61,610 nt of DNA from Actinomycetota bacterium (GTDB lineage: Bacteria > Actinomycetota > Thermoleophilia > Gaiellales > Gaiellaceae): the NCBI GenBank assembly GCA_013816245.1, contig JACDEU010000012.1:1-61610 (forward strand), written 5' to 3'. The notes under the pieces are model-generated. The model worked only from the letters and a program-made list of their open reading frames with translations, was not told where the DNA came from and made no database searches. The position numbers and the translations under genes are program-made. The first letter of the stretch is position 1. Each line of letters starts with the position of its first letter. This document shows, piece after piece, positions 15,260 through 22,478 of the stretch.

Positions 15260-15690
15260 CGGAGGGATGATTTGGAAAGGATGCCGACCAATCGTGGGCG
15301 TTCGCTGCCGAGCTCGGCCAGTACTTCGGCCAGGCAGCGTTCGCCCTCCGGGGTAAGCACGACGGCGATCGCTCCGCGGGCGTCAGGCTCCAGCTGCCGC
15401 TGGACGAGACCACGCTTCTCGGAACGCAGTACGAGCTCGGTGACCGTGCTCTTCCTCAGCTGAAGCGCGACGATCTCGATCAACGACGTTGCGCTTCCGA
15501 ATCGCCTCATCGTCGATCGAGTCTCGTTCTCACGCTTCATCCTGCGGACACGACGGTCGGTCGTCGCGAGGTCCATGTAGCCGACTCTCAGAATCATTCC
15601 GTCCAGGGTGCGCTCGTGTTCGTGGTCTGGATTCCGTTCGGGAACGTGACGACACCGCCGGAGCAGGCGACCGGCGCGGACGGCTACGTC
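15256..15690 (-). CDS. MarR-like winged-helix protein, N-terminus uncertain
   Basis: The C-terminal half is a clear winged-helix DNA-binding region: SLIEIVALQLRKSTVTELVL, RSEKRGLVQRQLEPDARGAI, VVLTPEGERCLAEVLAELGS. It matches MarR-type helix-turn-helix and wing. The recognition helix appears short by a few residues and the N-terminal dimerisation helix is not recognisable, so the gene may be truncated. ATG 15594 (MILRVGY) or an internal ATG are possible starts. It overlaps the L,D-transpeptidase 3' end by 4 bp and runs antisense to a plus-strand protein fragment. Confidence 0.5.
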   Translation of the reverse strand, partial: DVAVRAGRLLRRCRHVPERNPDHEHERTLDGMILRVGYMDLATTDRRVRRMKRENETRSTMRRFGSATSLIEIVALQLRKSTVTELVLRSEKRGLVQRQLEPDARGAIAVVLTPEGERCLAEVLAELGSERPRLVGILSKSSLR

Positions 15691-15837
15691 ACGTTCGTGA
15701 TGCGACCGACGTCGCGGTTGCACATCCGCAGCGTCACCAGCCAGCCGTTCTTCGTTCGGGCACGCAAGGCCAGCGACCGCCTAATCGGCGGCGTTTTGAC
15801 GCGCCGCTTGGTGAACCTGAGCGTCCGCGCTTGCTAA
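15520..15837 (+). pseudogene. C-terminal fragment of an Ig-like/carboxypeptidase-regulatory-like exported protein
   Basis: An open frame with no convincing start encodes VHVADSQNHSVQGALVFVVW, IPFGNVTTPPEQATGADGYV, TFVMRPTSRLHIRSVTSQPF and RLIGGVLTRRLVNLSV. The pattern (V-x-G-A-L-V, P-P-E-Q-x-T, D-G-x-V-T, R-P-T, R-R-L-V) resembles the beta-sandwich repeats that close secreted proteins in related genomes. The 5' part is missing and antisense to the MarR-like gene. Assignment is by resemblance only. Confidence 0.4.
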
Positions 15838-15859
15838 GTCCTCGGAACCCCCGAGGGAT

Positions 15860-15890
15860 GAAGGCCGCCTCCAGGGTCGGGGCGGCCTTC
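15860..15890 (+). terminator. Hairpin terminator
   Basis: GAAGGCCGCC pairs with GGCGGCCTTC (10 bp) around an 11-nt loop, followed by GTCGTTT. It is preceded by a second small hairpin CCTCGG/CCGAGG (15840-15856). The T run is short, so strength is uncertain. Confidence 0.6.
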
Positions 15891-15906
15891 GTCGTTTCAG
15901 CCACGT

Positions 15907-16019
15907 CCCGGCGTCTGACACCGGTCTGTGGAATGCGTCCGCTTCGAGATGGGCCTTGCTCGGGGCTCCCGGGCCGCCTGTAGAGCGTTCGTTTCACTTC
16001 AGGCGCGGTGTCTGACACC
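15907..16019. repeat. Two copies of a GGTGTCNGACACC-type palindrome (REP-like)
   Basis: CCGGCGTCTGACACCGG (15907-15923, one arm mismatch) and GGTGTCTGACACC (16007-16019, perfect) flank 83 nt with no ORF. The same palindrome core recurs at 27947-28066, indicating a dispersed family. Confidence 0.65.
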
Positions 16020-16025
16020 TGCCGG

Positions 16026-16442
16026 TCAGGAGTCGATGCCCTTGGCTCGGAGCTCTTCCAGCGCGCGGTCCGACTTCTTCAGGCCCTCCAGATCCATCGC
16101 ACGAAGGACTTCGTCGGTCTTCGTGAACTGCACGTCTCTGTAGTCGACGACCTGGATCAGGTTGCCCCACGGATCTTGGAAGTCGAGGCCTCGGCCGAAC
16201 GTTCTGATGCCTAGCTCCTTCAGCCGCGCTCGCATCGCTTCCTTGTCATCGACCACGAGGCCGAAGTGGCGTTCCTTGTCCGGCGGTTGTGTGCGGCCCG
16301 CGGCGAGCGCGAGGAACTGATCACCCATGTCGATGAACGCCATGCTCCCGCTGCGGCTGCGCAGCTCGAGGTCGCTGAAGATCGAGCCCCAGAACTCCAG
16401 CGCTTCGTCCAGGTCGTCTACCTCGAGCGCGATGTGGTTCAT
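16026..16442 (-). CDS. VOC family (glyoxalase fold) protein
   Basis: The 138-residue protein has MNHIALEVDDLDEALEFWGS, an expected strand SGSMAFIDMGDQFLALAAGR, the second-repeat start RHFGLVVDDKEAMRARLKEL and DFQDPWGNLIQVVDYRDVQF. These are typical of a metal-dependent VOC domain with His and Glu ligands, and are followed by a short helical tail. Substrate unknown. An upstream ATG at 16459 (MPKLAE) is the family's usual beginning but is out of frame by one base, so a missing G just before 16442 is possible. Confidence 0.8.
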   Translation of the reverse strand: MNHIALEVDDLDEALEFWGSIFSDLELRSRSGSMAFIDMGDQFLALAAGRTQPPDKERHFGLVVDDKEAMRARLKELGIRTFGRGLDFQDPWGNLIQVVDYRDVQFTKTDEVLRAMDLEGLKKSDRALEELRAKGIDS

Positions 16443-16512
16443 TCCGCGAGCTTCGGCATGACTTCTGGGTAGTTATGGGAACGCCGGCTACGCGGGCGGT
16501 GTAGAAGCAGCG

Positions 16513-17061
16513 GTGGTGGGCCGACCACTCGACGAATCCGACCTGATCGGCCGCGCGCAGCGCGGCGACACGTACGCCTACGAGGAGCTCGTGACTGCAT
16601 ACCAGGGCATCGCCTTTCGCACGGCGTACGTGATCGCGCGGAACGCCGCCGACGCAGAGGAGGCGGCACAGGACGGGTTCGTCAAAGCCTGGCGCGCGCT
16701 CGGACGCTTTCGCGCCGGTGCGCCCTTCCGGCCCTGGCTCTTGCAGATCGTCGCCAACGAGGCGCGCAACCGGCGGCGCTCGGCCGGACGCCGCGAGCAC
16801 CTCGCGCTGCGCGCCGCGACGGAGGAGCCCTCGGGGGGCGCGGCCCCGTCCCCCGAGGCGACATTGCTGTCGGCGGAAACGCGGGAGGCATTGCTCGCTG
16901 CGGTGAACGAACTGCCGGACGATCAGCGGGAGGTCATCTCGCTCCGCTACTTCCTCGGGTTGTCGGAGCAGGAGGTCGCGCAGGCACTCGACCTCCCCGA
17001 GGGCACGGTGAAGTCGCGCACGTCGCGAGCGCTCGACCGGCTGAGGGAGTCGTGTGACTGA
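16513..17061 (+). CDS. ECF-family RNA polymerase sigma factor
   Basis: The 182-residue protein has sigma region 2 (ESDLIGRAQRGDTYAYEELV through DAEEAAQDGFVKAWRALGRF), a Gly/Ala/Pro linker, and sigma region 4 (AVNELPDDQREVISLRYFLG, LSEQEVAQALDLPEGTVKSR). It would direct RNA polymerase to a small regulon. The GTG start is one of two adjacent GTG codons. It overlaps the next gene, a membrane protein, by 8 bp, the usual sigma/anti-sigma arrangement. Confidence 0.92.
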   Translation: MVGRPLDESDLIGRAQRGDTYAYEELVTAYQGIAFRTAYVIARNAADAEEAAQDGFVKAWRALGRFRAGAPFRPWLLQIVANEARNRRRSAGRREHLALRAATEEPSGGAAPSPEATLLSAETREALLAAVNELPDDQREVISLRYFLGLSEQEVAQALDLPEGTVKSRTSRALDRLRESCD

Positions 17062-17749
17062 GCTCGAGCGCGCACTCGTTCTTCTCGGCAGCGATGTCGA
17101 CTATCCGGCCGAGCCGGATCTGCGCTCGCGCGTGCGCGAACGCATCGCACGAAAACGGCGCGTCCGGCGCGCGCTCGTCTTCGCGGTCGCGCTCGTCGTG
17201 GTCGCGTTCGGAATCGCGCTGGCCGTGCCGGATGCGCGGAGCGCGATCCTGCGGTTCTTCCACATCGGCGCGGTGACGATCGAGCGCGTGGAGACTCTGC
17301 CCGCGGCACGGGAACGACCGCTCGCCGCCGGGCTCGGCCCGGTGCTGTCGAGGCAGGAAGCCGAGGCGAGCTCCGGCGTTCCGCTCGTACTCAGCGCCGT
17401 GAAGCCCAGCCGTTACTACGCCCAGCCGGGCTTGATCGCGACGTTGCTCGAGTACCGCGGCATGCCCATCCTCCTCGCGGAGATAAGCGGCGACCAGACC
17501 GCCATCACAAAGAAGTTCGTCACGCCCGAGACCCACGTCGAGCCCGCGGAGATCGGCTCGACCGGTCTCTGGATCGAGGGCGGCCGCCACGTCGTGATCT
17601 GGCAGACCCCTGCTGTAGAAACGATCCAGCTGGAGTCCAGACTGGCCGGAAACGTCCTCCTCTGGGTCGAAGGCGACCGCACATTCCGGCTCGAGGGCGA
17701 CCTCGACAAGGGGCAGATGCTGCAACTCGCACGAGATATCACCCGGTAA
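17054..17749 (+). CDS. Membrane-anchored probable anti-sigma factor / DUF4367-like exported domain
   Basis: Residues 1-38 are cytosolic and basic near the membrane (RVRERIARKRRVRR). Residues about 39-60 form one transmembrane helix (ALVFAVALVVVAFGIALAVP). About 170 residues then lie outside, with a segment LWIEGGRHVVIWQTPA near the C-terminus. The overlap with the ECF sigma gene suggests anti-sigma function. No zinc-finger HxxxCxxC motif is visible, so binding would be by another N-terminal fold. Role inferred from context. Confidence 0.7.
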   Translation: MTELERALVLLGSDVDYPAEPDLRSRVRERIARKRRVRRALVFAVALVVVAFGIALAVPDARSAILRFFHIGAVTIERVETLPAARERPLAAGLGPVLSRQEAEASSGVPLVLSAVKPSRYYAQPGLIATLLEYRGMPILLAEISGDQTAITKKFVTPETHVEPAEIGSTGLWIEGGRHVVIWQTPAVETIQLESRLAGNVLLWVEGDRTFRLEGDLDKGQMLQLARDITR

Positions 17750-17788
17750 GGGGAGAACCGAGCCGCCACTTCATCCGAATACACAGGG

Positions 17789-17989
17789 ATGATGACTGCG
17801 GCAGATACCGAGACTCGCGAGGAGACCGAGGTCGTGGAGGGCTGGCGGGCCGAGCAGCTCGAAATGGCCGGCTACGGCGCGCAGGCGGCGGCCGAGCTGG
17901 CACGCCGGTACGACGTCGACCTTCACTTCGCGATCGACCTCCTCGCCTCCGGCTGTGAGCCGGAGCTCGCGCTGAAGATCCTGCTCTAA
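17789..17989 (+). CDS. Small hypothetical protein, UBA-like helical
   Basis: The 66-residue protein ends RAEQLEMAGYGAQAAAELAR then RYDVDLHFAIDLLASGCEPE LALKILL. These are three short helices with a conserved-looking glycine turn, similar in shape to a UBA/CUE-like fold. The acidic N-terminus is variable. Two ATGs in tandem mark the start. It lies 33 nt before lgt. Function unknown. Confidence 0.65.
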   Translation: MMTAADTETREETEVVEGWRAEQLEMAGYGAQAAAELARRYDVDLHFAIDLLASGCEPELALKILL

Positions 17990-18022
17990 CAGGCAGGGCA
18001 CGGCGGCTACCGGCAGAATCCT

Positions 18023-18907
18023 GTGCCGGTGACCTTCCTTGCCTCCATACCGTCGCCCTCGAGCGGCACGATCGATCTCGGCCCGCTGACGATCCACATG
18101 TACGGGCTCATGCTGCTCCTCGCGATCGCGGCGTGTCTCACGCTGACGGGCTACCGCTGGGTGAAGTGGGGCGGAGATTGGGATCTCGTGTTCCGTGTTG
18201 CGGTCTGGGGCGTCGCGGCGGGCATCGTCGGCGCGCGGCTGTACCACGACGTCACGAGCTGGAGCGAGGTGCCTGACGAGTGGTGGGGCCTATTCGCCGT
18301 CTGGCAGGGAGGGCTCGGCGTCTGGGGCGGGATCCTGCTCGGAGTGCTGGCGGGCGCGTGGGTCGTGCGCCGCTCGGGGCAGAGCGTTCGGCTCTTCATG
18401 GACGCGGTCGCGCCGGGGCTCCTGCTGGCACAGGGAATCGGCCGCATCGGCAACTGGTTCAACCAGGAGCTCTTCGGCAAGCCGACCGATCTTCCGTGGG
18501 CCCTGAAGATCGACCCGCAGCACCGGCCCGAGGGGTACTTCGACCACGAGACGTTCCACCCGACGTTTCTCTACGAGCTGACGTACGACCTGATCGGCGT
18601 CGCGATCCTGCTCTGGATCGACCGTCGCTTCAACATCCGGCGGCCGGGTCTTTTCGCCCTGTACGTCGCCTACTACTGCTTTGGCCGCTTCTTCGAGGAG
18701 CTGCTTCGGATCGACCCTGCGCACGAGTACTTCGGCCTGCGGCTGAACGCCTGGGTGTCGATCGTGATGTTCGTGCTCTCGGTCGGGTTCTTCATCTGGT
18801 GGCAGTTCATCCGCCCACCGAGCGGCGAGGACCGGCCGCGGGCATCGCGCGTGCCGACGGGGCCGGCTATGGCCATCCCCAAGGGCCGCGTCCGCTCTGG
18901 GCGGTAG
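18023..18907 (+). CDS. lgt: Prolipoprotein diacylglyceryl transferase
   Basis: This integral membrane enzyme transfers diacylglycerol from phosphatidylglycerol to the lipobox cysteine of prolipoproteins. The 294-residue product has seven predicted hydrophobic segments and the Lgt signature GRIGNWFNQELFGKPTDLPW near residues 139-158. YEL and the periplasmic-face GRFFEELLRIDPAHEYFGLR are also present. GTG 18023 or the second GTG 18029 may be used. Its likely substrates in this window include the L,D-transpeptidase and DUF3352 lipoproteins. The TAG stop is part of the scpA -10 box. Confidence 0.95.
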   Translation: MPVTFLASIPSPSSGTIDLGPLTIHMYGLMLLLAIAACLTLTGYRWVKWGGDWDLVFRVAVWGVAAGIVGARLYHDVTSWSEVPDEWWGLFAVWQGGLGVWGGILLGVLAGAWVVRRSGQSVRLFMDAVAPGLLLAQGIGRIGNWFNQELFGKPTDLPWALKIDPQHRPEGYFDHETFHPTFLYELTYDLIGVAILLWIDRRFNIRRPGLFALYVAYYCFGRFFEELLRIDPAHEYFGLRLNAWVSIVMFVLSVGFFIWWQFIRPPSGEDRPRASRVPTGPAMAIPKGRVRSGR

Positions 18908-18910
18908 GTT
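18905..18910 (+). promoter_or_regulatory. -10 box TAGGTT for scpA, starting with the lgt stop codon
   Basis: TAGGTT begins with the lgt TAG (18905-18907) and is followed by a 7-nt spacer and ATG 18918. The spacer CCACCTC has no Shine-Dalgarno. Confidence 0.5.
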
Positions 18911-18917
18911 CCACCTC

Positions 18918-19688
18918 ATGATCGTGCGCGAGCTCGACCTGGATCTCGACGCCTTCGAAGGCCCCTTCGACCTGCTCTTGACGCTCGTCCTCAAGGAGGA
19001 AGTCGACCTTGCCGACGTGGACGTCGCCGGAATCGTCGTGCGTTTTCTCGAGCGGCTCGCGGAGCGCGAGGAGCTCGATCTGGATGCGTGCGGTGAGTTC
19101 CTCGTCCTCGTCGCTGCGTTGCTGGAGCTGAAGGCACGCGGGCTCTTCGAAGACGAGCCGGCCGAGCTCGCGGACCTCGAGCCGGAGGAGGCTGCAGAGG
19201 AGCTGGCGAGGCGCCTCGCTGAATACAGGCGGATGAAGGAAGCGGCCGGCTGGCTCGCCGAGCGGCTGTCGACGGAGCGGGACCGGTTCTTCCGAATTGG
19301 CCCTGCGCCGCTGGCGCCGCAGCCCGAGCGGCGGCTCGCGCCTCAGGATCCGGAAGCTCTGGCGAACGTCGTGCGACTGCTCGCCGCGGAGCCGCCCACT
19401 GTGTCGCTCGCGCACATGGAGCTGCGGTTCCCGCCGGTCGCGCAGTTCCTCGAGCGATTCCGCGCGTTGCTGACGCGACGGTCGCGCTTCGACTTCGACT
19501 CAGAGCTCGACGGTCTGTCGCGCGCCGAGCAGGCGGTGGCGTTTCTGGCGCTGCTGGAACTGCGCCGTGCGAACGAGATTTCCATCAGTCAGGCGGCCCC
19601 TTTCGCGCCCATCCGGGTCAGTAGGGTGGGGGAGGAAAGCGCCGCTGTGAACGAAAGGACCCAGACGTGGAACGCCCGCTCCGCCTAG
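18918..19688 (+). CDS. scpA: Segregation and condensation protein A
   Basis: This kleisin subunit of SMC-ScpAB bridges the SMC heads and binds ScpB to compact and segregate the chromosome. The 256-residue protein starts with LDAFEGPFDLLLTLVLKEEV, the SMC neck-binding N-terminal motif, and continues EFLVLVAALLELKARGLFED. It ends with a winged-helix C-terminal domain (VAFLALLELRRANEISISQA). It overlaps scpB by 22 bp. Confidence 0.95.
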   Translation: MIVRELDLDLDAFEGPFDLLLTLVLKEEVDLADVDVAGIVVRFLERLAEREELDLDACGEFLVLVAALLELKARGLFEDEPAELADLEPEEAAEELARRLAEYRRMKEAAGWLAERLSTERDRFFRIGPAPLAPQPERRLAPQDPEALANVVRLLAAEPPTVSLAHMELRFPPVAQFLERFRALLTRRSRFDFDSELDGLSRAEQAVAFLALLELRRANEISISQAAPFAPIRVSRVGEESAAVNERTQTWNARSA

Positions 19689-20272
19689 TCACCGCCAATC
19701 CGCTCGACCAGCTCGCGCGGACGATCGAAGCGCTGCTCGTCGTCGCCAATGCGCCACTTCCCGTGGAAGAGCTCATTGCTGCGACGGAGGACGACCAGGA
19801 GCGTGTCGAGATGGCGCTCGGCCTACTCGCGGAGCGCTACCACGAGGGTCGCAGCGGAATCGTGCTCGAGTCGGTTGCCGGAGGCTGGGCCTTCCGTGCC
19901 TCGCGTGCCGCGGCTGAGGCATGCGGCCGGCTGTTCGAGCGCCCGGTGCAGCGCGGCCTCTCGCAGGCTTCCCTCGAGACGCTCGCGATCATCGCGTACC
20001 TCGGGCCGGTCACCAGGCCGGAGATCGCACGGATCCGCGGCGTCGCCGCAGACTCGGCAGTCGCCGGTTTGACGGAACGCGGACTGATCACCGAAGCGGG
20101 CCGCGAGGACGGCGCGCATGGTGGCGCGGTGAAGTACAAGACGACGCCGATGTTCGAGCGAGTGTTCGGGCTCGAGAGCCTGTCGGAGCTACCGCGCCTG
20201 GACGATCTTCCGGGCGATGTCGACGATCTGCGTGAACGGTTGCACGCAGTCGCCGAACAGCGCAGCGCGTAG
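19667..20272 (+). CDS. scpB: Segregation and condensation protein B
   Basis: The 201-residue partner of ScpA has two winged-helix domains. LARTIEALLVVANAPLPVEE opens the first; ASLETLAIIAYLGPVTRPEI and ARIRGVAADSAVAGLTERGL mark the second. GTG 19667 is preceded by GAAAGGA, a Shine-Dalgarno suited to an internal operon gene. The C-terminus ends a few nt before a palindromic repeat that separates it from the convergent methyltransferase. Confidence 0.95.
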   Translation: MERPLRLVTANPLDQLARTIEALLVVANAPLPVEELIAATEDDQERVEMALGLLAERYHEGRSGIVLESVAGGWAFRASRAAAEACGRLFERPVQRGLSQASLETLAIIAYLGPVTRPEIARIRGVAADSAVAGLTERGLITEAGREDGAHGGAVKYKTTPMFERVFGLESLSELPRLDDLPGDVDDLRERLHAVAEQRSA

Positions 20273-20295
20273 CGACTGTCCTTTACCGACATGTG

Positions 20296-20312
20296 CCAGG
20301 GACAGTCCCTGG
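20296..20312. repeat. Palindrome CCAGGGACAGTCCCTGG between convergent genes
   Basis: Perfect 8-bp arms around one central base. A related copy is at 38521-38537 and a variant at 38595-38618. It lies between scpB and the convergent methyltransferase, where a bidirectional terminator or REP-like element would be expected. Confidence 0.6.
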
Positions 20313-20323
20313 AACGTGGCCGT

Positions 20324-21082
20324 TCAGGACGTGTGCTTGTGGCCTGTCGCCTCGACCCAGCGGTAGCCGGGAATCGGCACGCCCACTGCTCGACGTGCTT
20401 TCGCAATCCACGGCGGGAGGGTCAGATACAGCTCCGGCAGCTTCGCCCGCGGTACTAGGCGCGCCAGCGCGGCTGCTCGGAAGGCGAAGTCGCTGAGCGG
20501 GAACTTCAGCTGCGATGAGCGCACGACGTCGAACTCCAGGTCCGGATGGCTCAGCACCGAACGGAAATGATCCTCCGACTCGTACTCGCGCATATGCGTC
20601 GGATCGAGCTGCCATCTCTCCGGTGCCGGCGGCTTGCCCTTGTAGAGCCAGAACGCATGCGGGCTGCGGATCACGCTCGCGACGTAGAACCAGCCGCCCG
20701 GTCGCAGCAGCCTCGCGATCTCCGGGGCAAGCACGCTGTCGTCCGGGAGATGTTCGATCACCTGCGACGAGATGACCGCGTCGACGGACGCGTCCGCGAG
20801 TTCCTCGACGTGCGCGACGTCCGAAACGATTCCTTTCACCTTCGGCGACAAGCGTTCGCAGAGCGCGACGTGCTCCGCAGAGATGTCGACGGCGTAGATC
20901 CTCTCGCCGACGAGCCCTGCGCGGTCGAGCGGCCAGAGCGTGCCGCCGTCGCCCGCGCCGAGATCTGCGACGACGCGCGGCGCGGAGCGCTCCGCCGTCT
21001 CGCGCAGGAGCGGCGGCATCCACTCCGTCAGGAAGTACCGCGAGTGCTCGAGATCTTCGACCGACGGGCCGCTAGCTGCCAA
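20324..21082 (-). CDS. Class I SAM-dependent methyltransferase
   Basis: The 252-residue protein has the SAM-binding motif VVADLGAGDGGTLWPLDRAG, acidic strand-2 end IYAVDISAEHVALCERL and post-I/IV motifs DAVISSQVIEHLPDD and LRPGGWFYVASVIR. These are typical of methyltransferase type 11. The substrate is unknown. TTG 21082 overlaps the cupin gene stop by 11 nt; nothing upstream in frame is family-like. It is the last gene of a GYD-cupin-methyltransferase operon. Confidence 0.85.
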   Translation of the reverse strand: MAASGPSVEDLEHSRYFLTEWMPPLLRETAERSAPRVVADLGAGDGGTLWPLDRAGLVGERIYAVDISAEHVALCERLSPKVKGIVSDVAHVEELADASVDAVISSQVIEHLPDDSVLAPEIARLLRPGGWFYVASVIRSPHAFWLYKGKPPAPERWQLDPTHMREYESEDHFRSVLSHPDLEFDVVRSSQLKFPLSDFAFRAAALARLVPRAKLPELYLTLPPWIAKARRAVGVPIPGYRWVEATGHKHTS

Positions 21083-21467
21083 AGCCCTGCCTTCGCGGCA
21101 GATCGCGCTCCGGATCCACGAGATTCCCGTCGCGTTCCACGTAGCCGTCCTTGCCGCCGACGACGAGGAGCACGAGATCCTCCGAATCGCTCGCGTTCGA
21201 CACGAGCCGCGGCGTCGTCGACTCGACGTGCAGCAGGCCGCCTTCGCCGAGCTCGCGAACCTCGTCGCCGATCTCGACCCGCGCGCGGCCGCGATGTACG
21301 AAATAGAGCTCGTCCTGCTTGTCATGCCAGTGGCGGAAACCTTCGAACCCGGGCGGGAAGACGATCGCGTTCACGCCGAACGCCGTCACGCCCAGCGCTC
21401 GCCGCACCTTCTTGAAGCCGTAATCCTCGCCGAGCTCTTCCAGCGAGCTGAATGCGTAGCCGCTCAC
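21072..21467 (-). CDS. Cupin-domain protein
   Basis: The 131-residue single cupin has FRHWHDKQDELYFVHRGRAR (motif 1, with His-x-His and Glu ligands) and GGLLHVESTTPRLVSNASD (motif 2). It is probably a metal-binding beta barrel of the mannose-6-phosphate isomerase-like type. Substrate unknown. Overlaps the upstream GYD gene by 4 bp and the downstream methyltransferase by 11 bp, so the three are translationally coupled. Confidence 0.88.
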   Translation of the reverse strand: MSGYAFSSLEELGEDYGFKKVRRALGVTAFGVNAIVFPPGFEGFRHWHDKQDELYFVHRGRARVEIGDEVRELGEGGLLHVESTTPRLVSNASDSEDLVLLVVGGKDGYVERDGNLVDPERDLPRRQGFGS

Positions 21468-21754
21468 AGCTTGCGCACGATCTCCTCGGCCTCCGAGCGG
21501 GTGAAGGCGCGCAGCGTCTCCGTGTGCTCGGCGCCGTAGCGGTTCAGCTTCATCAGGATCTCGATCGCAACGTCGTCGTCCGGCGCCTCGAAGATCTCCA
21601 CCACGTCGTAACGTCCCAACGTGACGTACACGCCGACCATCTTGCCGCCGGCCTCGGTGATGACTCGCTCACCCTCCTCGATCCGCTCGCGCCACTTCGG
21701 GAGACCCGCAAATCCCTGGGTCGTGAACCGCATCAGCGTGACGTAGTGCGCCAT
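21464..21754 (-). CDS. GYD-domain protein
   Basis: The 96-residue protein begins MAHYVTLMRFTTQGFAGLPK and has MVGVYVTLGRYDVVEIFEAP, in which GRYDVV corresponds to the Gly-Tyr-Asp signature of the GYD family (PF08734), a small ferredoxin-like fold. Function unknown. TATATT six nt upstream is its -10 box, overlapping that of rluB on the other strand. Confidence 0.85.
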   Translation of the reverse strand: MAHYVTLMRFTTQGFAGLPKWRERIEEGERVITEAGGKMVGVYVTLGRYDVVEIFEAPDDDVAIEILMKLNRYGAEHTETLRAFTRSEAEEIVRKL

Positions 21755-21760
21755 CCCGCG

Positions 21761-21768
21761 AATATATG
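21761..21768. promoter_or_regulatory. Overlapping divergent -10 boxes (AATATATG)
   Basis: On the minus strand TATATT (21766-21761) is six nt before ATG 21754. On the plus strand TATATG (21763-21768) is five nt before GTG 21774. The two starts are 19 bp apart and share the AT-rich core. Confidence 0.55.
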
Positions 21769-21773
21769 ACGCC

Positions 21774-22478
21774 GTGCGCCTGAACGCCTATCTCGCGAGG
21801 GCCGGAATCGCCTCCCGGCGCGGCTCCGACGACCTGATCAAGGAGGGCCGCGTCAAGGTCAACGAGGAGCTGGGCCAGCTGAACACCTACATCCACACGG
21901 GCGACCGGGTCGAGGTCGATGGCGAGCCCGTGGCCGCGCAGAGTCTTGTCTACGTCCTCCTGTACAAGCCATGGGCCACCGTGACGACGGCCCGCGATCC
22001 CCGAGGTCGGCGGACGGTGGTCGAGCTGGTGAGCGCGGTACCGGAACGGATCGTCCCCGTTGGACGGCTCGACGCGGACACGACCGGTGCGTTGCTCCTG
22101 ACGAATGACGGGCCCCTCGCGCACCGACTCGCTCATCCGCGCTACGGCGTCGAGAAGGTCTACGAGGCGGACGTAGAGGGCGAGCCTGACGACGCGGCGC
22201 TTCGGCGGCTCGCGGCCGGCCTCGAGTTGGACGACGGCCTCACAGCGCCTGCGGAGGTTCGGCGCCTGGCCCCGTCGAAGATCGAGCTGACGCTGCACGA
22301 GGGCCGGAAGCATCAGGTGAAGCGAATGTGCGCTGCGGTCGGTCATCCCGTGGTGCGGCTGCACCGAAGCCGCTACGCAGGTCTGACGCTCGAAGGGCTC
22401 GAGCCCGGCCGATGGCGCGAGCTCGAGCCCTCCGAGGTGAATCGGCTTAGCCTGCGGCCAGAGCCGCCGCCTCGTTGA
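21774..22478 (+). CDS. rluB: 23S rRNA pseudouridine synthase, RsuA/RluB family
   Basis: The 234-residue protein has an S4 RNA-binding domain (RLNAYLARAGIASRRGSDDL, IKEGRVKVN) followed by the pseudouridine synthase domain. Catalytic Asp is in GRLDADTTGALLLTNDG near residues 97-113, and the family's EGRKHQVKRMCAAVGHPV motif is present. It isomerises a uridine in 23S rRNA. It often follows scpAB in Gram-positive genomes; here a divergent three-gene operon is inserted. The 3' end overlaps the convergent phosphatase gene by 32 bp. Confidence 0.93.
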   Translation: MRLNAYLARAGIASRRGSDDLIKEGRVKVNEELGQLNTYIHTGDRVEVDGEPVAAQSLVYVLLYKPWATVTTARDPRGRRTVVELVSAVPERIVPVGRLDADTTGALLLTNDGPLAHRLAHPRYGVEKVYEADVEGEPDDAALRRLAAGLELDDGLTAPAEVRRLAPSKIELTLHEGRKHQVKRMCAAVGHPVVRLHRSRYAGLTLEGLEPGRWRELEPSEVNRLSLRPEPPPR

